A DNA stretch of 8,238 bases from positions 1-8,238 of the forward strand of contig CABUUK010000066.1 of NCBI GenBank assembly GCA_902494765.1, in the 5' to 3' direction. The notes under the pieces were generated by a model, which was given only the letters and a program-made list of their open reading frames with translations, was not told where the DNA came from and made no database searches. This DNA is from an uncultured Collinsella sp. Lineage in GTDB: Bacteria; Actinomycetota; Coriobacteriia; Coriobacteriales; Coriobacteriaceae. Positions 1-5,381 of this stretch are shown here, piece after piece; position 1 is the stretch's first letter, and every line of letters starts with the position of its first letter. A program made the position numbers and the translations under genes.

Positions 1-3
1 ACC

Positions 4-57
4 AAAACCACCGCAAAGGGGACAGGCACCTTTGTGGTGGTTTTCCAACCGCAAAGG
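4..57 (+). repeat. REP-like hairpin with a repeated arm ahead of aroQ
   Basis: Bases 4-19 pair with 29-44 to give a 16-bp stem (one G-T wobble at 13/35) around a 9-nt loop. The 10-mer ACCGCAAAGG of the left arm (10-19) recurs exactly at 48-57, where its AAAGG forms part of the aroQ ribosome binding site. The right arm 29-38 can therefore pair with either copy. The loop and flanks (GGGGACAGGCACC) resemble dispersed intergenic palindromes that I associate with gut bacteria, but I cannot verify copy number here. The stem ends in TTTT, so it could also terminate transcription from an upstream gene. Confidence 0.6.
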
Positions 58-65
58 AAGCAACC

Positions 66-503
66 ATGAAAGCACTCGTCATCAACGGCCCCAACCTCAA
101 CATGCTCGGCATTCGCGAGCCGGGCATCTATGGCAGCGACAACTACGACCGCTTAGTGCAGATCTGCCAGGAAGCGGGCGCCGAACAGGGCTTCGACGAA
201 GTCGAGGTCTTCCAGTCTAACCACGAGGGCAGCATCGTCGACAAGATCCAGGAGGCCTACGGCAAGGTCGACGGCATCGTCATCAACCCGGCTGCCTACA
301 CGCACACGAGCGTGGCCATCCTGGACGCCCTCAAGGCCGTCGCCATCCCGGCTGTGGAGGTCCACATCAGCGCCGTCGAAACACGCGAGGACTTCCGCCA
401 GGTGAGCTATGCGCACCTGGCCTGCTTCACCACCATCACCGGCGAGGGCCTGCAGGGCTACGCACACGCGATGGAGCTGCTGAGGGAACGTCTCGAAAAG
501 TAG
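66..503 (+). CDS. aroQ: Type II 3-dehydroquinate dehydratase
   Basis: Converts 3-dehydroquinate to 3-dehydroshikimate, the third step of the cytoplasmic shikimate pathway towards aromatic amino acids. At 145 aa it has the normal length of the small dodecameric type II enzyme. The signature GPNLNMLG lies at residues 8-15. The catalytic set expected for the family is visible: N10, R17 and Y22 (catalytic tyrosine on the flexible lid), N74, H80, E98-x-H100 and R111. The usual HLSN segment reads HISA (100-103), a mild deviation. The ATG is preceded by AAAGGAAG (53-60) at 5-nt spacing. That site is part of a repeated hairpin arm, so translation could be affected by local folding. An intrinsic terminator follows at 549, so the gene ends its transcription unit. 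The upstream partner, if any, is outside the window. Confidence 0.96.
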   Translation: MKALVINGPNLNMLGIREPGIYGSDNYDRLVQICQEAGAEQGFDEVEVFQSNHEGSIVDKIQEAYGKVDGIVINPAAYTHTSVAILDALKAVAIPAVEVHISAVETREDFRQVSYAHLACFTTITGEGLQGYAHAMELLRERLEK

Positions 504-548
504 CCTCGCGAGCAAATCCATCAACGCGATTCACACGCTAATAATGCC

Positions 549-589
549 AGTGCCGCCAGCAGCAACCTCGCTACTGGCGGCACTTTATT
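549..589 (+). terminator. Intrinsic terminator after aroQ
   Basis: A perfect 11-bp GC-rich stem (549-559 with 574-584) around a 14-nt loop is followed by a T-rich tail (TTTATT). It lies 45 nt past the aroQ stop. It overlaps the first ATG of the next open frame (544), which argues that this frame really starts further down, at 634. Confidence 0.75.
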
Positions 590-596
590 ACTGGCA

Positions 597-602
597 TATA
601 AT
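597..602 (+). promoter_or_regulatory. Promoter -10 box for the DUF4869/P-loop pair
   Basis: A perfect TATAAT lies just past the aroQ terminator and about 30 nt before the chosen ATG at 634. This predicts a start near 609 and a short leader of about 25 nt. No good -35 hexamer is seen at 16-18 nt upstream, where the sequence is terminator stem. The cassette therefore seems to carry its own promoter, insulated from aroQ. Confidence 0.5.
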
Positions 603-633
603 CATTGCAGTCACACAACGTCTGGAGACGCGC

Positions 634-1083
634 ATGTTAAGCATCCATCTGGGGGATTACCCCGGTTCCATCTACGATACCGAAACCTATTTTAGGAACT
701 CATACTTGGACTCATGGTTCGAAGACCCTATGGCCGCACAGATTATTAAAAGCGTGGACGGATCAGAGCTCATCGGTCCCCACAACATCGTAAGCAAACA
801 GCTGGGCTCGATCACCCCACTCGAACTGTCCGGCGGCGTTAAGACGCTGCTGCTGGTGCGCAATCTCCCAAATATGGTGTTCAACGCATCCACCTGCGGA
901 GACAACTGTGCCCGCTGGCTACTCAAGATCGGCAAAGAGCAGGATGTGATGGTGACCTTATTCCACATCATGAAATTCCCCTGGAAGAGCTTTGAAATCC
1001 GCATTGAAAACGATGGCCGCATCGTCAGAAACATGCAGGAGTTTGTCGGCGCCACGAATGACTTTTTGGATGTTGATGAGTAA
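634..1083 (+). CDS. DUF4869 family protein, function unknown
   Basis: A protein of 149 aa with no known activity. I assign it to the DUF4869 family from memory of family sequences: an N-terminal hydrophobic start followed by LGDYPGSIY (6-14), LSGGVKTLLL (65-74), and the block NAS-CGDNCARWLLKI (84-99) with two cysteines and an acidic residue. No signal peptide or membrane segment is seen, so it is probably cytoplasmic. The open frame extends up to 544, but that region overlaps the aroQ terminator and the promoter. The ATG at 634 has GGAG 6 nt upstream and begins the family-like sequence. Its TAA (1081-1083) overlaps the ATG of the downstream P-loop gene by one base, so the two are translationally coupled and probably work together. 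Codon use is less GC-rich than in the rhamnose genes, with AGA codons present, which suggests acquisition by transfer. Confidence 0.75.
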   Translation: MLSIHLGDYPGSIYDTETYFRNSYLDSWFEDPMAAQIIKSVDGSELIGPHNIVSKQLGSITPLELSGGVKTLLLVRNLPNMVFNASTCGDNCARWLLKIGKEQDVMVTLFHIMKFPWKSFEIRIENDGRIVRNMQEFVGATNDFLDVDE

Positions 1084-2084
1084 TGAAGGGAACGCATACC
1101 GTTGTCGTAGAGCGTGCAAAGGTCAAATACACACTCACGTTTAAGCGCAATATTTCCTTTATACGCGGCAACAGCGGCACGGGTAAAACGACGCTCATCT
1201 CGATGATTCGCGACTACAACGACCGAGGACCGGAAAGCGGCGTTGCACTCAGTTGCGACGTGCCTTGCGAAACGCTTTCCGGCAGACGCTGGGAGCGCGA
1301 GCTATCGATCATCGAAGATTCAATCGTCTTTCTAGATGAGGGTAACGAGTTTATCTTCTCAAAGGACTTCGCCAAAGCCGTCAACGGCTCGTCCAACTAA
1401 TTTGTTCTGATATCTCGTCGCGATGCCAACGAGCTCCCCTACAGCGTTGATGAGATCCTGAAGCTAGTCAACACGACAAGTAAAACAATCAATGGCCGCA
1501 AGAGCGACAGGCGCTTCTACTCGGTGACCAAGCCGCTATATGACCACACGGCAAGTATGCTGTATCAGGATCTAAATGTTGGATTCGAGGTACCCGACGC
1601 CGTAGTTGTCGAGGATAGCAAATCTGGCTATCAATTCTACGACGCTCTTTGCAACCGACTCGGGATCCCCTGCTATACCGCCACCGGCGTTGCGAATCTA
1701 AAACGTACGATTCACGAATGTCCCGAGCAAAACATCCTTGCTATTGGAGACGGAGCAGCATTTGGTCCCTACATCGAAAAGGTGCTCGGACAGCGCGTTT
1801 ACAAGAACGTACGCTTGTTCCTCCCCGAATCATTCGAGTGGACACTCCTGCAATCTGGCCTCATTCCCAGTAACGATATCTTAAAAATCCTCGAGGATCC
1901 CTCAAGCTATATCGAAAGCCGCGACTACCTGAGCTGGGAGCGGTTCTTCACCGATGTGTTGATCAAATACTCGGCAGACACTCGCTACGCCTACAGAAAG
2001 GCAAAGCTCAATGAGCAGTACCTGAGGCCGCAGGCGATGAATGCAGTTGCAAACGTCTTGCCCGAGTGCCTGAAGGCAGACTAG
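1083..2084 (+). pseudogene. P-loop NTPase partner of DUF4869, broken by an in-frame stop
   Basis: One reading frame of 334 codons (including the end stop) is interrupted only by TAA at 1398-1400 (codon 106); the frame is the same on both sides. The N-terminal part has a Walker A motif GNSGTGKT (29-36) and a Walker B SIVFLDE (80-86). The C-terminal part continues with RRDANELPYSVDEI, VVVEDSKSGYQF (174-185), ILAIGDGAAFG (218-228) and LPESFEWTLLQSG (247-259), all reading like conserved protein. Related proteins, as I remember them, carry a tyrosine where the stop is, so one base change (TAT/TAC to TAA) would explain it. No ribosome binding site supports a restart at the GTG at 1524. The 105-aa N-terminal product keeps both Walker motifs but loses the rest. 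The ATG overlaps the DUF4869 stop by 1 nt. A sequencing error cannot be excluded. Confidence 0.75.
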
Positions 2085-2088
2085 ATAC

Positions 2089-2125
2089 AGCGGGGAGGGC
2101 CAAGTTGGTCCTCCCCGCTTTTGTT
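2089..2125 (+). terminator. Intrinsic terminator after the P-loop gene
   Basis: A 13-bp stem (2089-2101 with 2107-2119, including one G-T pair) and a 5-nt loop are followed by TTTTGTT. It starts 4 nt after the stop of the P-loop gene and closes the two-gene cassette. This is one of the clearest terminators in the window. Confidence 0.9.
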
Positions 2126-2353
2126 ACGCCTTCTTGATCACGTACGCCAATCCAATATCGCAGGCACAGCGTACGATTGACGCGAAGAACCACGATGCTG
2201 GCAGCGTCATAAGCAGAGGCTTGCTCACGCTCGGCTCCAGCCCCCTTTGGCGCGCCGTATAACCAATCCACATCAGCAGCACAATAGCAGCTCACGCCAC
2301 GGCTTCGGCCTAAACGTATACCCGGCAAGAACAAAGAACACCGGCATGTGAAA
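2124..2353 (-). pseudogene. Remnant of an acyltransferase-3-like membrane protein
   Basis: Read on the minus strand, 2353-2273 gives FHMPVFFVLAGYTFRPKPW and then stops. This matches the FHMPLFF-SGY stretch near the N-terminus of acyltransferase-3 (OafA/fucose O-acetylase-like) proteins. A different frame, open from 2291 to the TAA at 2126-2124, gives a hydrophobic end: AIVLLMWIGYTARQRG, then PASWFFASIVRCACDIGLAYVIKKA with a basic tail typical of an inner-membrane protein. The two pieces are joined by a frameshift around 2273-2291, and most of the roughly 300-residue family body is absent. The fragment starts inside the T-tract of the tRNA terminator, so it has no promoter or start of its own. 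I infer a deletion-scarred relic. The second piece is assigned only by hydrophobicity and adjacency, so it could come from another membrane protein. Confidence 0.45.
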
Positions 2354-2382
2354 AAGCCCAGACCACCAAGCGGTCCGGGCTT
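2351..2382 (-). terminator. Intrinsic terminator downstream of tRNA-Arg
   Basis: On the minus strand a stem of 10 bp (2372-2381 with 2355-2364, one G-U pair) and a 7-nt loop are followed by five Ts (2355-2351). It begins 10 nt past the CCA end of the tRNA gene. On the plus strand the tail is TTAATAA, so termination there would be weaker. Confidence 0.8.
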
Positions 2383-2391
2383 AATAAACGA

Positions 2392-2468
2392 TGGTGCTCC
2401 ATGGCGGATTCGAACCGTCGACCTTGGGATTAGAAGTCCCCTGCTCTATCCAACTGAGCTAATGGAGC
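2392..2468 (-). tRNA. tRNA-Arg (anticodon UCU)
   Basis: The minus strand folds as a 77-nt tRNA with encoded CCA (2394-2392). The acceptor GCTCCAT pairs with ATGGAGC (7 bp), the D arm is GCTC/GAGC, the anticodon loop is CTTCTAA with UCU at positions 34-36, and the T loop is TTCGAAT. It decodes AGA, a rare arginine codon in a GC-rich genome. Two mismatches stand out: G27-A43 at the top of the anticodon stem and A50-C64 in the T stem. It lies 54 nt downstream of the wzt stop and is followed by its own terminator. Its 3' end faces the accessory region. Confidence 0.95.
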
Positions 2469-2514
2469 AAATAACCGCACGCCAAAGCAAGCGCAAGCCT
2501 GTCAGGCGCAAATA

Positions 2515-2520
2515 ATTATA
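2515..2520 (-). promoter_or_regulatory. Possible -10 box for tRNA-Arg
   Basis: A TATAAT on the minus strand lies between the wzt stop and the tRNA and predicts a start near 2508, a leader of about 40 nt. The -35 region would fall inside the end of wzt and has no clear TTGACA match. The tRNA could also be transcribed by readthrough from wzt, since no strong terminator separates them. Confidence 0.4.
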
Positions 2521-2522
2521 AC

Positions 2523-3290
2523 CTAGTTGAACTGCTCACGGTACGCCTTGCAGACCTCACTGACCGGGCCGTCCATGCGAAGGTCACCCTTCTCAATCCA
2601 AACGGCACGCTGGCAGATGCGCTCAACCTGCTCCATGGAGTGCGAAACGAACAGAACCGTCACTTCGCCGCTCTGGATAAAGTGCTGGATGCGGGCCTCG
2701 CACTTCTGCTGGAAGAACACATCACCGACGGACAACGTCTCGTCAACGATCAGAATATCGGGCTCGGTAATCGTCGCGATTGCAAAGGCGATACGCGCCA
2801 CCATGCCCGAGGAGAAGTTCTTGAGCGGCATATCGACAAAGTTCTGCAGCTCAGCGAATTCGATAATGCCGTCAAAGTTGGCGTCGATGAACTCCTTGGT
2901 ATAGCCGAGCAGGGCGCCGTTCAGATAGATGTTCTCGCGGGCGGTCAGCTCGGGGTCAAAGCCGGCGCCAAGCTCAATCAGCGGCGCGATGTTACCGTGC
3001 ACCTTAACGCTGCCCTCGCTAGGCTCAAGAACGCCAGCGATAATCTTGAGCATCGTAGACTTGCCGGAGCCATTGGTGCCGACCAGACCCACAACCTCGC
3101 CGCGATGAATATCAAACGAGATGTGCTTAAGCGCCCTAAACTCCTCAAAGAACAGCTCGTGCTTGGCAAGCTTAATGAAGTACTCCTTGAGGTTGGTCAG
3201 CGACTCGGACGCCATGTTAAAGATCATGGTGACGTCGTCGACCTCGACAGCCAGAGGCTGCTCGCTGTAATCAACAACAGATTCAGTCAT
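2523..3290 (-). CDS. wzt: Polysaccharide ABC exporter, ATP-binding subunit (Wzt/TagH type)
   Basis: The ATPase that drives export of a lipid-linked polysaccharide or teichoic-type polymer through the membrane partner encoded just upstream. Counting from the upstream in-frame GTG, the Walker A GTNGSGKST is at 72-80, the Wzt/TagH-type signature FSSGM at 160-164, Walker B LIVDE at 181-185, the D-loop SVGD at 188-191 and the switch histidine at 218 (FVSHS). About 255 aa is the short form: there is no C-terminal carbohydrate-binding domain as in long Wzt proteins, so substrate selection by chain-end recognition is unlikely to be on this subunit. I chose the ATG at 3290 because AAGGAG (3303-3298) sits 7 nt away; the GTG at 3293 would be only 4 nt away. 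That binding site overlaps the stop of the permease gene, so the two are co-expressed. Confidence 0.93.
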   Translation of the reverse strand: MTESVVDYSEQPLAVEVDDVTMIFNMASESLTNLKEYFIKLAKHELFFEEFRALKHISFDIHRGEVVGLVGTNGSGKSTMLKIIAGVLEPSEGSVKVHGNIAPLIELGAGFDPELTARENIYLNGALLGYTKEFIDANFDGIIEFAELQNFVDMPLKNFSSGMVARIAFAIATITEPDILIVDETLSVGDVFFQQKCEARIQHFIQSGEVTVLFVSHSMEQVERICQRAVWIEKGDLRMDGPVSEVCKAYREQFN

Positions 3291-3301
3291 CACAGCACTC
3301 C

Positions 3302-4147
3302 TTAGATGTAGAGGATAAATTTGCGCTCGGACTTATGGAACACGGTATAGCCAATAATAAGCGCAAGAACCGCCCAAGCGACGCACATACCAAACGTCAT
3401 AAGCGAGGGCGTAGTCTGGAACAGGAAGATATCGCGCATAAACTGCAGGTAGTTGAACATGGGGTTCGCATACATCAAGATACGCACGAGATGCGGCATT
3501 TGCGCAATATAGTCAGTCGTCCAGAAGATGGGCGTAATGTAAGTCCACGCCGTAATGACGACGCTCCACAGATGCATAACGTCGCGGAAGAAGACCGTAA
3601 GGGCAGAGAGCATCATGCCCAGGCCCATGCAGAAGCACATAAGCAGCAGCAGGCAAACCGGCAACAGAATCAGGTGCCAAGAAGGCATAACGCGGAACCA
3701 CAGCATGACGATGGCGACGGCGACCAGCGAGAAGGCAAAGTTGACCAGCGAGAAGAGCACCTTCTGCACCGGGAAAACCCAGCGGTGCACCTTAACCTTC
3801 TTGAGCAGAGGGGCAGCGCCCACGATCGACGTCAGGGCCTGGTTAGTAGACTCAGACATGACGGCAAAGGTGATGTTACCCACGATCAAGTACAGCGGGT
3901 ACATCTCGGGCGTCATTGAGCCATTGCGGCCCTGGCCAAAAATCGTCGAGAACACGATGGCCATGACGATCATCATCAGCAGCGGGTTGAGCACCGACCA
4001 TGCGACGCCCAGAACGCTACGGCGATACTTGATCTTAAAATCCTTGGTAACCAGCTGACGAAGGATAAACGCGTCCTTCTCAAATTCGTTCTTAGCAAAC
4101 GTCGCAGGCAGACTGCGAGTTTCTTGTTGCTTTGTCTGATCCGACAC
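3302..4147 (-). CDS. wzm: Polysaccharide ABC exporter, permease subunit (Wzm/TagG type)
   Basis: The membrane half of the ABC-2 type exporter that moves lipid-linked polysaccharide to the outer face of the membrane. The 281-aa product shows a cytoplasmic N-terminus, the family motif D-FKIKYRRSVLG--W-VLNPL (36-56), and about six hydrophobic segments (roughly 52-71, 84-97, 131-150, 157-181, 192-210, 252-271). The short FFRD element is at 186-189, between the fourth and fifth segments. The open frame runs back to 4210, but the GTG at 4147 is the better start: it has AAAGGAG 8 nt upstream and begins the normal family N-terminus, while the extra 21 residues look unlike family sequence and cover the likely promoter. 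The gene ends 11 nt before wzt. The direction is divergent from the glycosyltransferase gene, with about 160 nt of shared upstream DNA. Confidence 0.93.
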   Translation of the reverse strand: MSDQTKQQETRSLPATFAKNEFEKDAFILRQLVTKDFKIKYRRSVLGVAWSVLNPLLMMIVMAIVFSTIFGQGRNGSMTPEMYPLYLIVGNITFAVMSESTNQALTSIVGAAPLLKKVKVHRWVFPVQKVLFSLVNFAFSLVAVAIVMLWFRVMPSWHLILLPVCLLLLMCFCMGLGMMLSALTVFFRDVMHLWSVVITAWTYITPIFWTTDYIAQMPHLVRILMYANPMFNYLQFMRDIFLFQTTPSLMTFGMCVAWAVLALIIGYTVFHKSERKFILYI

Positions 4148-4186
4148 GGATGCAACTCCTTTACTCGTAATCGTTGACAAACGAAC

Positions 4187-4192
4187 AGTATA
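4187..4192 (-). promoter_or_regulatory. Possible -10 box for wzm-wzt
   Basis: TATACT on the minus strand lies about 40 nt before the GTG start of wzm. No convincing -35 hexamer is visible at normal spacing. It sits in the intergenic region shared with the divergent glycosyltransferase gene. Confidence 0.4.
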
Positions 4193-4271
4193 GACCCGAC
4201 GGCCATGCAAACGATTCGCGCAACAAAACTGGAGAACTAACCCACATCTTAGGATGCCAGGCCCAAACGGC

Positions 4272-4277
4272 TATACT
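4272..4277 (+). promoter_or_regulatory. Possible -10 box for the glycosyltransferase gene
   Basis: TATACT on the plus strand lies 30 nt before the GTG start at 4308, with TTAGGA (4249-4254) 17 nt upstream as a weak -35. The two TATACT boxes of the divergent genes are about 80 nt apart, close enough for one regulator to affect both, but I see no clear operator. Confidence 0.45.
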
Positions 4278-4307
4278 TTCTAGGATTGAATGTATAAGGA
4301 GCATTAA

Positions 4308-5279
4308 GTGAATTCTGAATCCATCGCCGTCATCATCCCTTGCTACAACGAAGCGCTCACGATCGGCAAAGTCATCGACGACTTTCACCGCGAGCTTCCG
4401 CAGGCGACGGTCTATGTCTATGACAACAACTCGTCGGACGATACCTCACGCATTGCCACCGAGCACGGCGCCACAGTCCGCTTTGAGCCCCGTCAGGGAA
4501 AGGGCAACGTGTGCCGCCAGATGTTTCGCGATATCGACGCCGATTGCTACCTGATGGTCGACGGAGACGACACCTACCCCGCCGAGGCGGCCAAGGCCCT
4601 CTGCGAGCCCATCCTTAACGGCACGGCCGACATGACCGTAGGCGATCGCCTTTCCAACGGCACCTACGCCGAGGAGAACAAGCGTGCCTTCCACGGCTTT
4701 GGCAATAATCTGGTCCGCGCCATGATCAAGTGGATCTATGGCTACAGCTTCGATGACGTCATGACAGGCTACCGCGCCATGAGCCGCCCGTTCGTTAAAA
4801 CCTTCCCAGTGCTTTCCGAGGGCTTTCAGATCGAAACCGAGCTCTCGATCCACGCCGTCGACCACCGCTGGCGCATCAAAGATGTGCCCATCGAGTACCG
4901 CGACCGTCCCGAGGGTTCCGAGTCCAAACTCAACACCGTGAGCGACGGCATTAAAGTCGTTGCGATGATCGGCACGCTGTTCAAGGACTATCGCCCGCTG
5001 AAGTTCTTCAGCCTCGTTGCGCTTCTGTTCGCGGTATTCGGCCTCGCCCTGGGCATGCCCATCGTTGTCGAATATTTCCAGACCGGCCTCGTCCCGCGCT
5101 TCCCCACCGCTATGCTCGCCGCCTCGTTTATGTTCCTGTGCGGCCTGAGCCTTGCGACCGGCTTCATCCTAGATTCTGTAGCAAAGGTCGAAAAAAAGCA
5201 GTGGGAGGTCAACGTGTACAGCAAATACGCCTACGACGACCAGCCCGGCCACCCTACTTCCATGCCAAGCGAGAGGTAG
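4308..5279 (+). CDS. Membrane-anchored family 2 glycosyltransferase (polyprenyl-phosphate type)
   Basis: Transfers a sugar from a nucleotide sugar to a lipid carrier or lipid-linked glycan on the cytoplasmic face of the membrane. The 323-aa product has a GT-A domain: IIPCYNE (9-15), DNNSSDDT (39-46) for nucleotide binding, the metal-binding DGDD (85-88), MTGYRAMSR (152-160) and EGFQIETELS (171-180), as in dolichol-phosphate mannosyltransferase-like enzymes. Two membrane segments follow (about 233-253 and 266-288), then a polar tail. The GTG start has AAGGAG 6 nt upstream. The gene stands alone, is divergent from wzm-wzt, and converges on the rml operon with a shared terminator. Its place between exporter and rhamnose genes points to the same surface polysaccharide. 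The donor sugar cannot be read from sequence; rhamnose, glucose or mannose are all possible. Confidence 0.88.
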   Translation: MNSESIAVIIPCYNEALTIGKVIDDFHRELPQATVYVYDNNSSDDTSRIATEHGATVRFEPRQGKGNVCRQMFRDIDADCYLMVDGDDTYPAEAAKALCEPILNGTADMTVGDRLSNGTYAEENKRAFHGFGNNLVRAMIKWIYGYSFDDVMTGYRAMSRPFVKTFPVLSEGFQIETELSIHAVDHRWRIKDVPIEYRDRPEGSESKLNTVSDGIKVVAMIGTLFKDYRPLKFFSLVALLFAVFGLALGMPIVVEYFQTGLVPRFPTAMLAASFMFLCGLSLATGFILDSVAKVEKKQWEVNVYSKYAYDDQPGHPTSMPSER

Positions 5280-5329
5280 ATCTTCCGCAAAATACTATTG
5301 GCACCACTGCGCAGATAGCCACCAACAAG

Positions 5330-5360
5330 AAAAGCCGCCGTTAAAGAACGGCGGCTTTTA
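5330..5360. terminator. Bidirectional terminator between the glycosyltransferase gene and rmlCD
   Basis: A perfect 13-bp stem (5330-5342 with 5347-5359) with a 4-nt loop has A4 on one side and T4 on the other, so it works on both strands. It lies 50 nt after the glycosyltransferase stop and 22 nt after the rmlCD stop on the other strand, ending two convergent units. The stretch 5280-5329 shows nothing else. Confidence 0.9.
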
Positions 5361-5381
5361 CTCTCGAAAAGTTAATAGCGG

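Noticed and set aside
544..633. Upstream ATG (544) for the DUF4869 gene
   Set aside because: It lies in the aroQ terminator stem and upstream of the TATAAT box; the ATG at 634 has a proper GGAG and begins the family-like sequence.
1524..2084. Second half of the P-loop gene as an independent gene starting at GTG 1524
   Set aside because: There is no ribosome binding site at a useful distance, and the conserved sequence continues upstream in the same frame to the TAA at 1398, so it is part of a broken gene.
2008..2334. Minus-strand open frame of 108 codons across the terminator and the 3' end of the P-loop gene
   Set aside because: It crosses a strong terminator and overlaps a gene on the other strand, and its residues do not read like a protein. 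The better minus-strand reading of this area is the acyltransferase-like relic in two other frames.
2491..2510. Small GC-rich palindrome (GCGC-GCCTG/CAGGC-GCGC) between wzt and the tRNA as a terminator
   Set aside because: The inner palindrome leaves almost no loop, and no T-tract follows on the minus strand, so termination is not supported.
2640..3305. Plus-strand open frame opposite wzt
   Set aside because: It mirrors a conserved ABC ATPase on the other strand, with no ribosome binding site and no recognisable domain.
4148..4210. Upstream ATG (4210) for wzm
   Set aside because: The extra 21 residues do not resemble the family N-terminus and span the likely promoter; the GTG at 4147 has a strong AAAGGAG.
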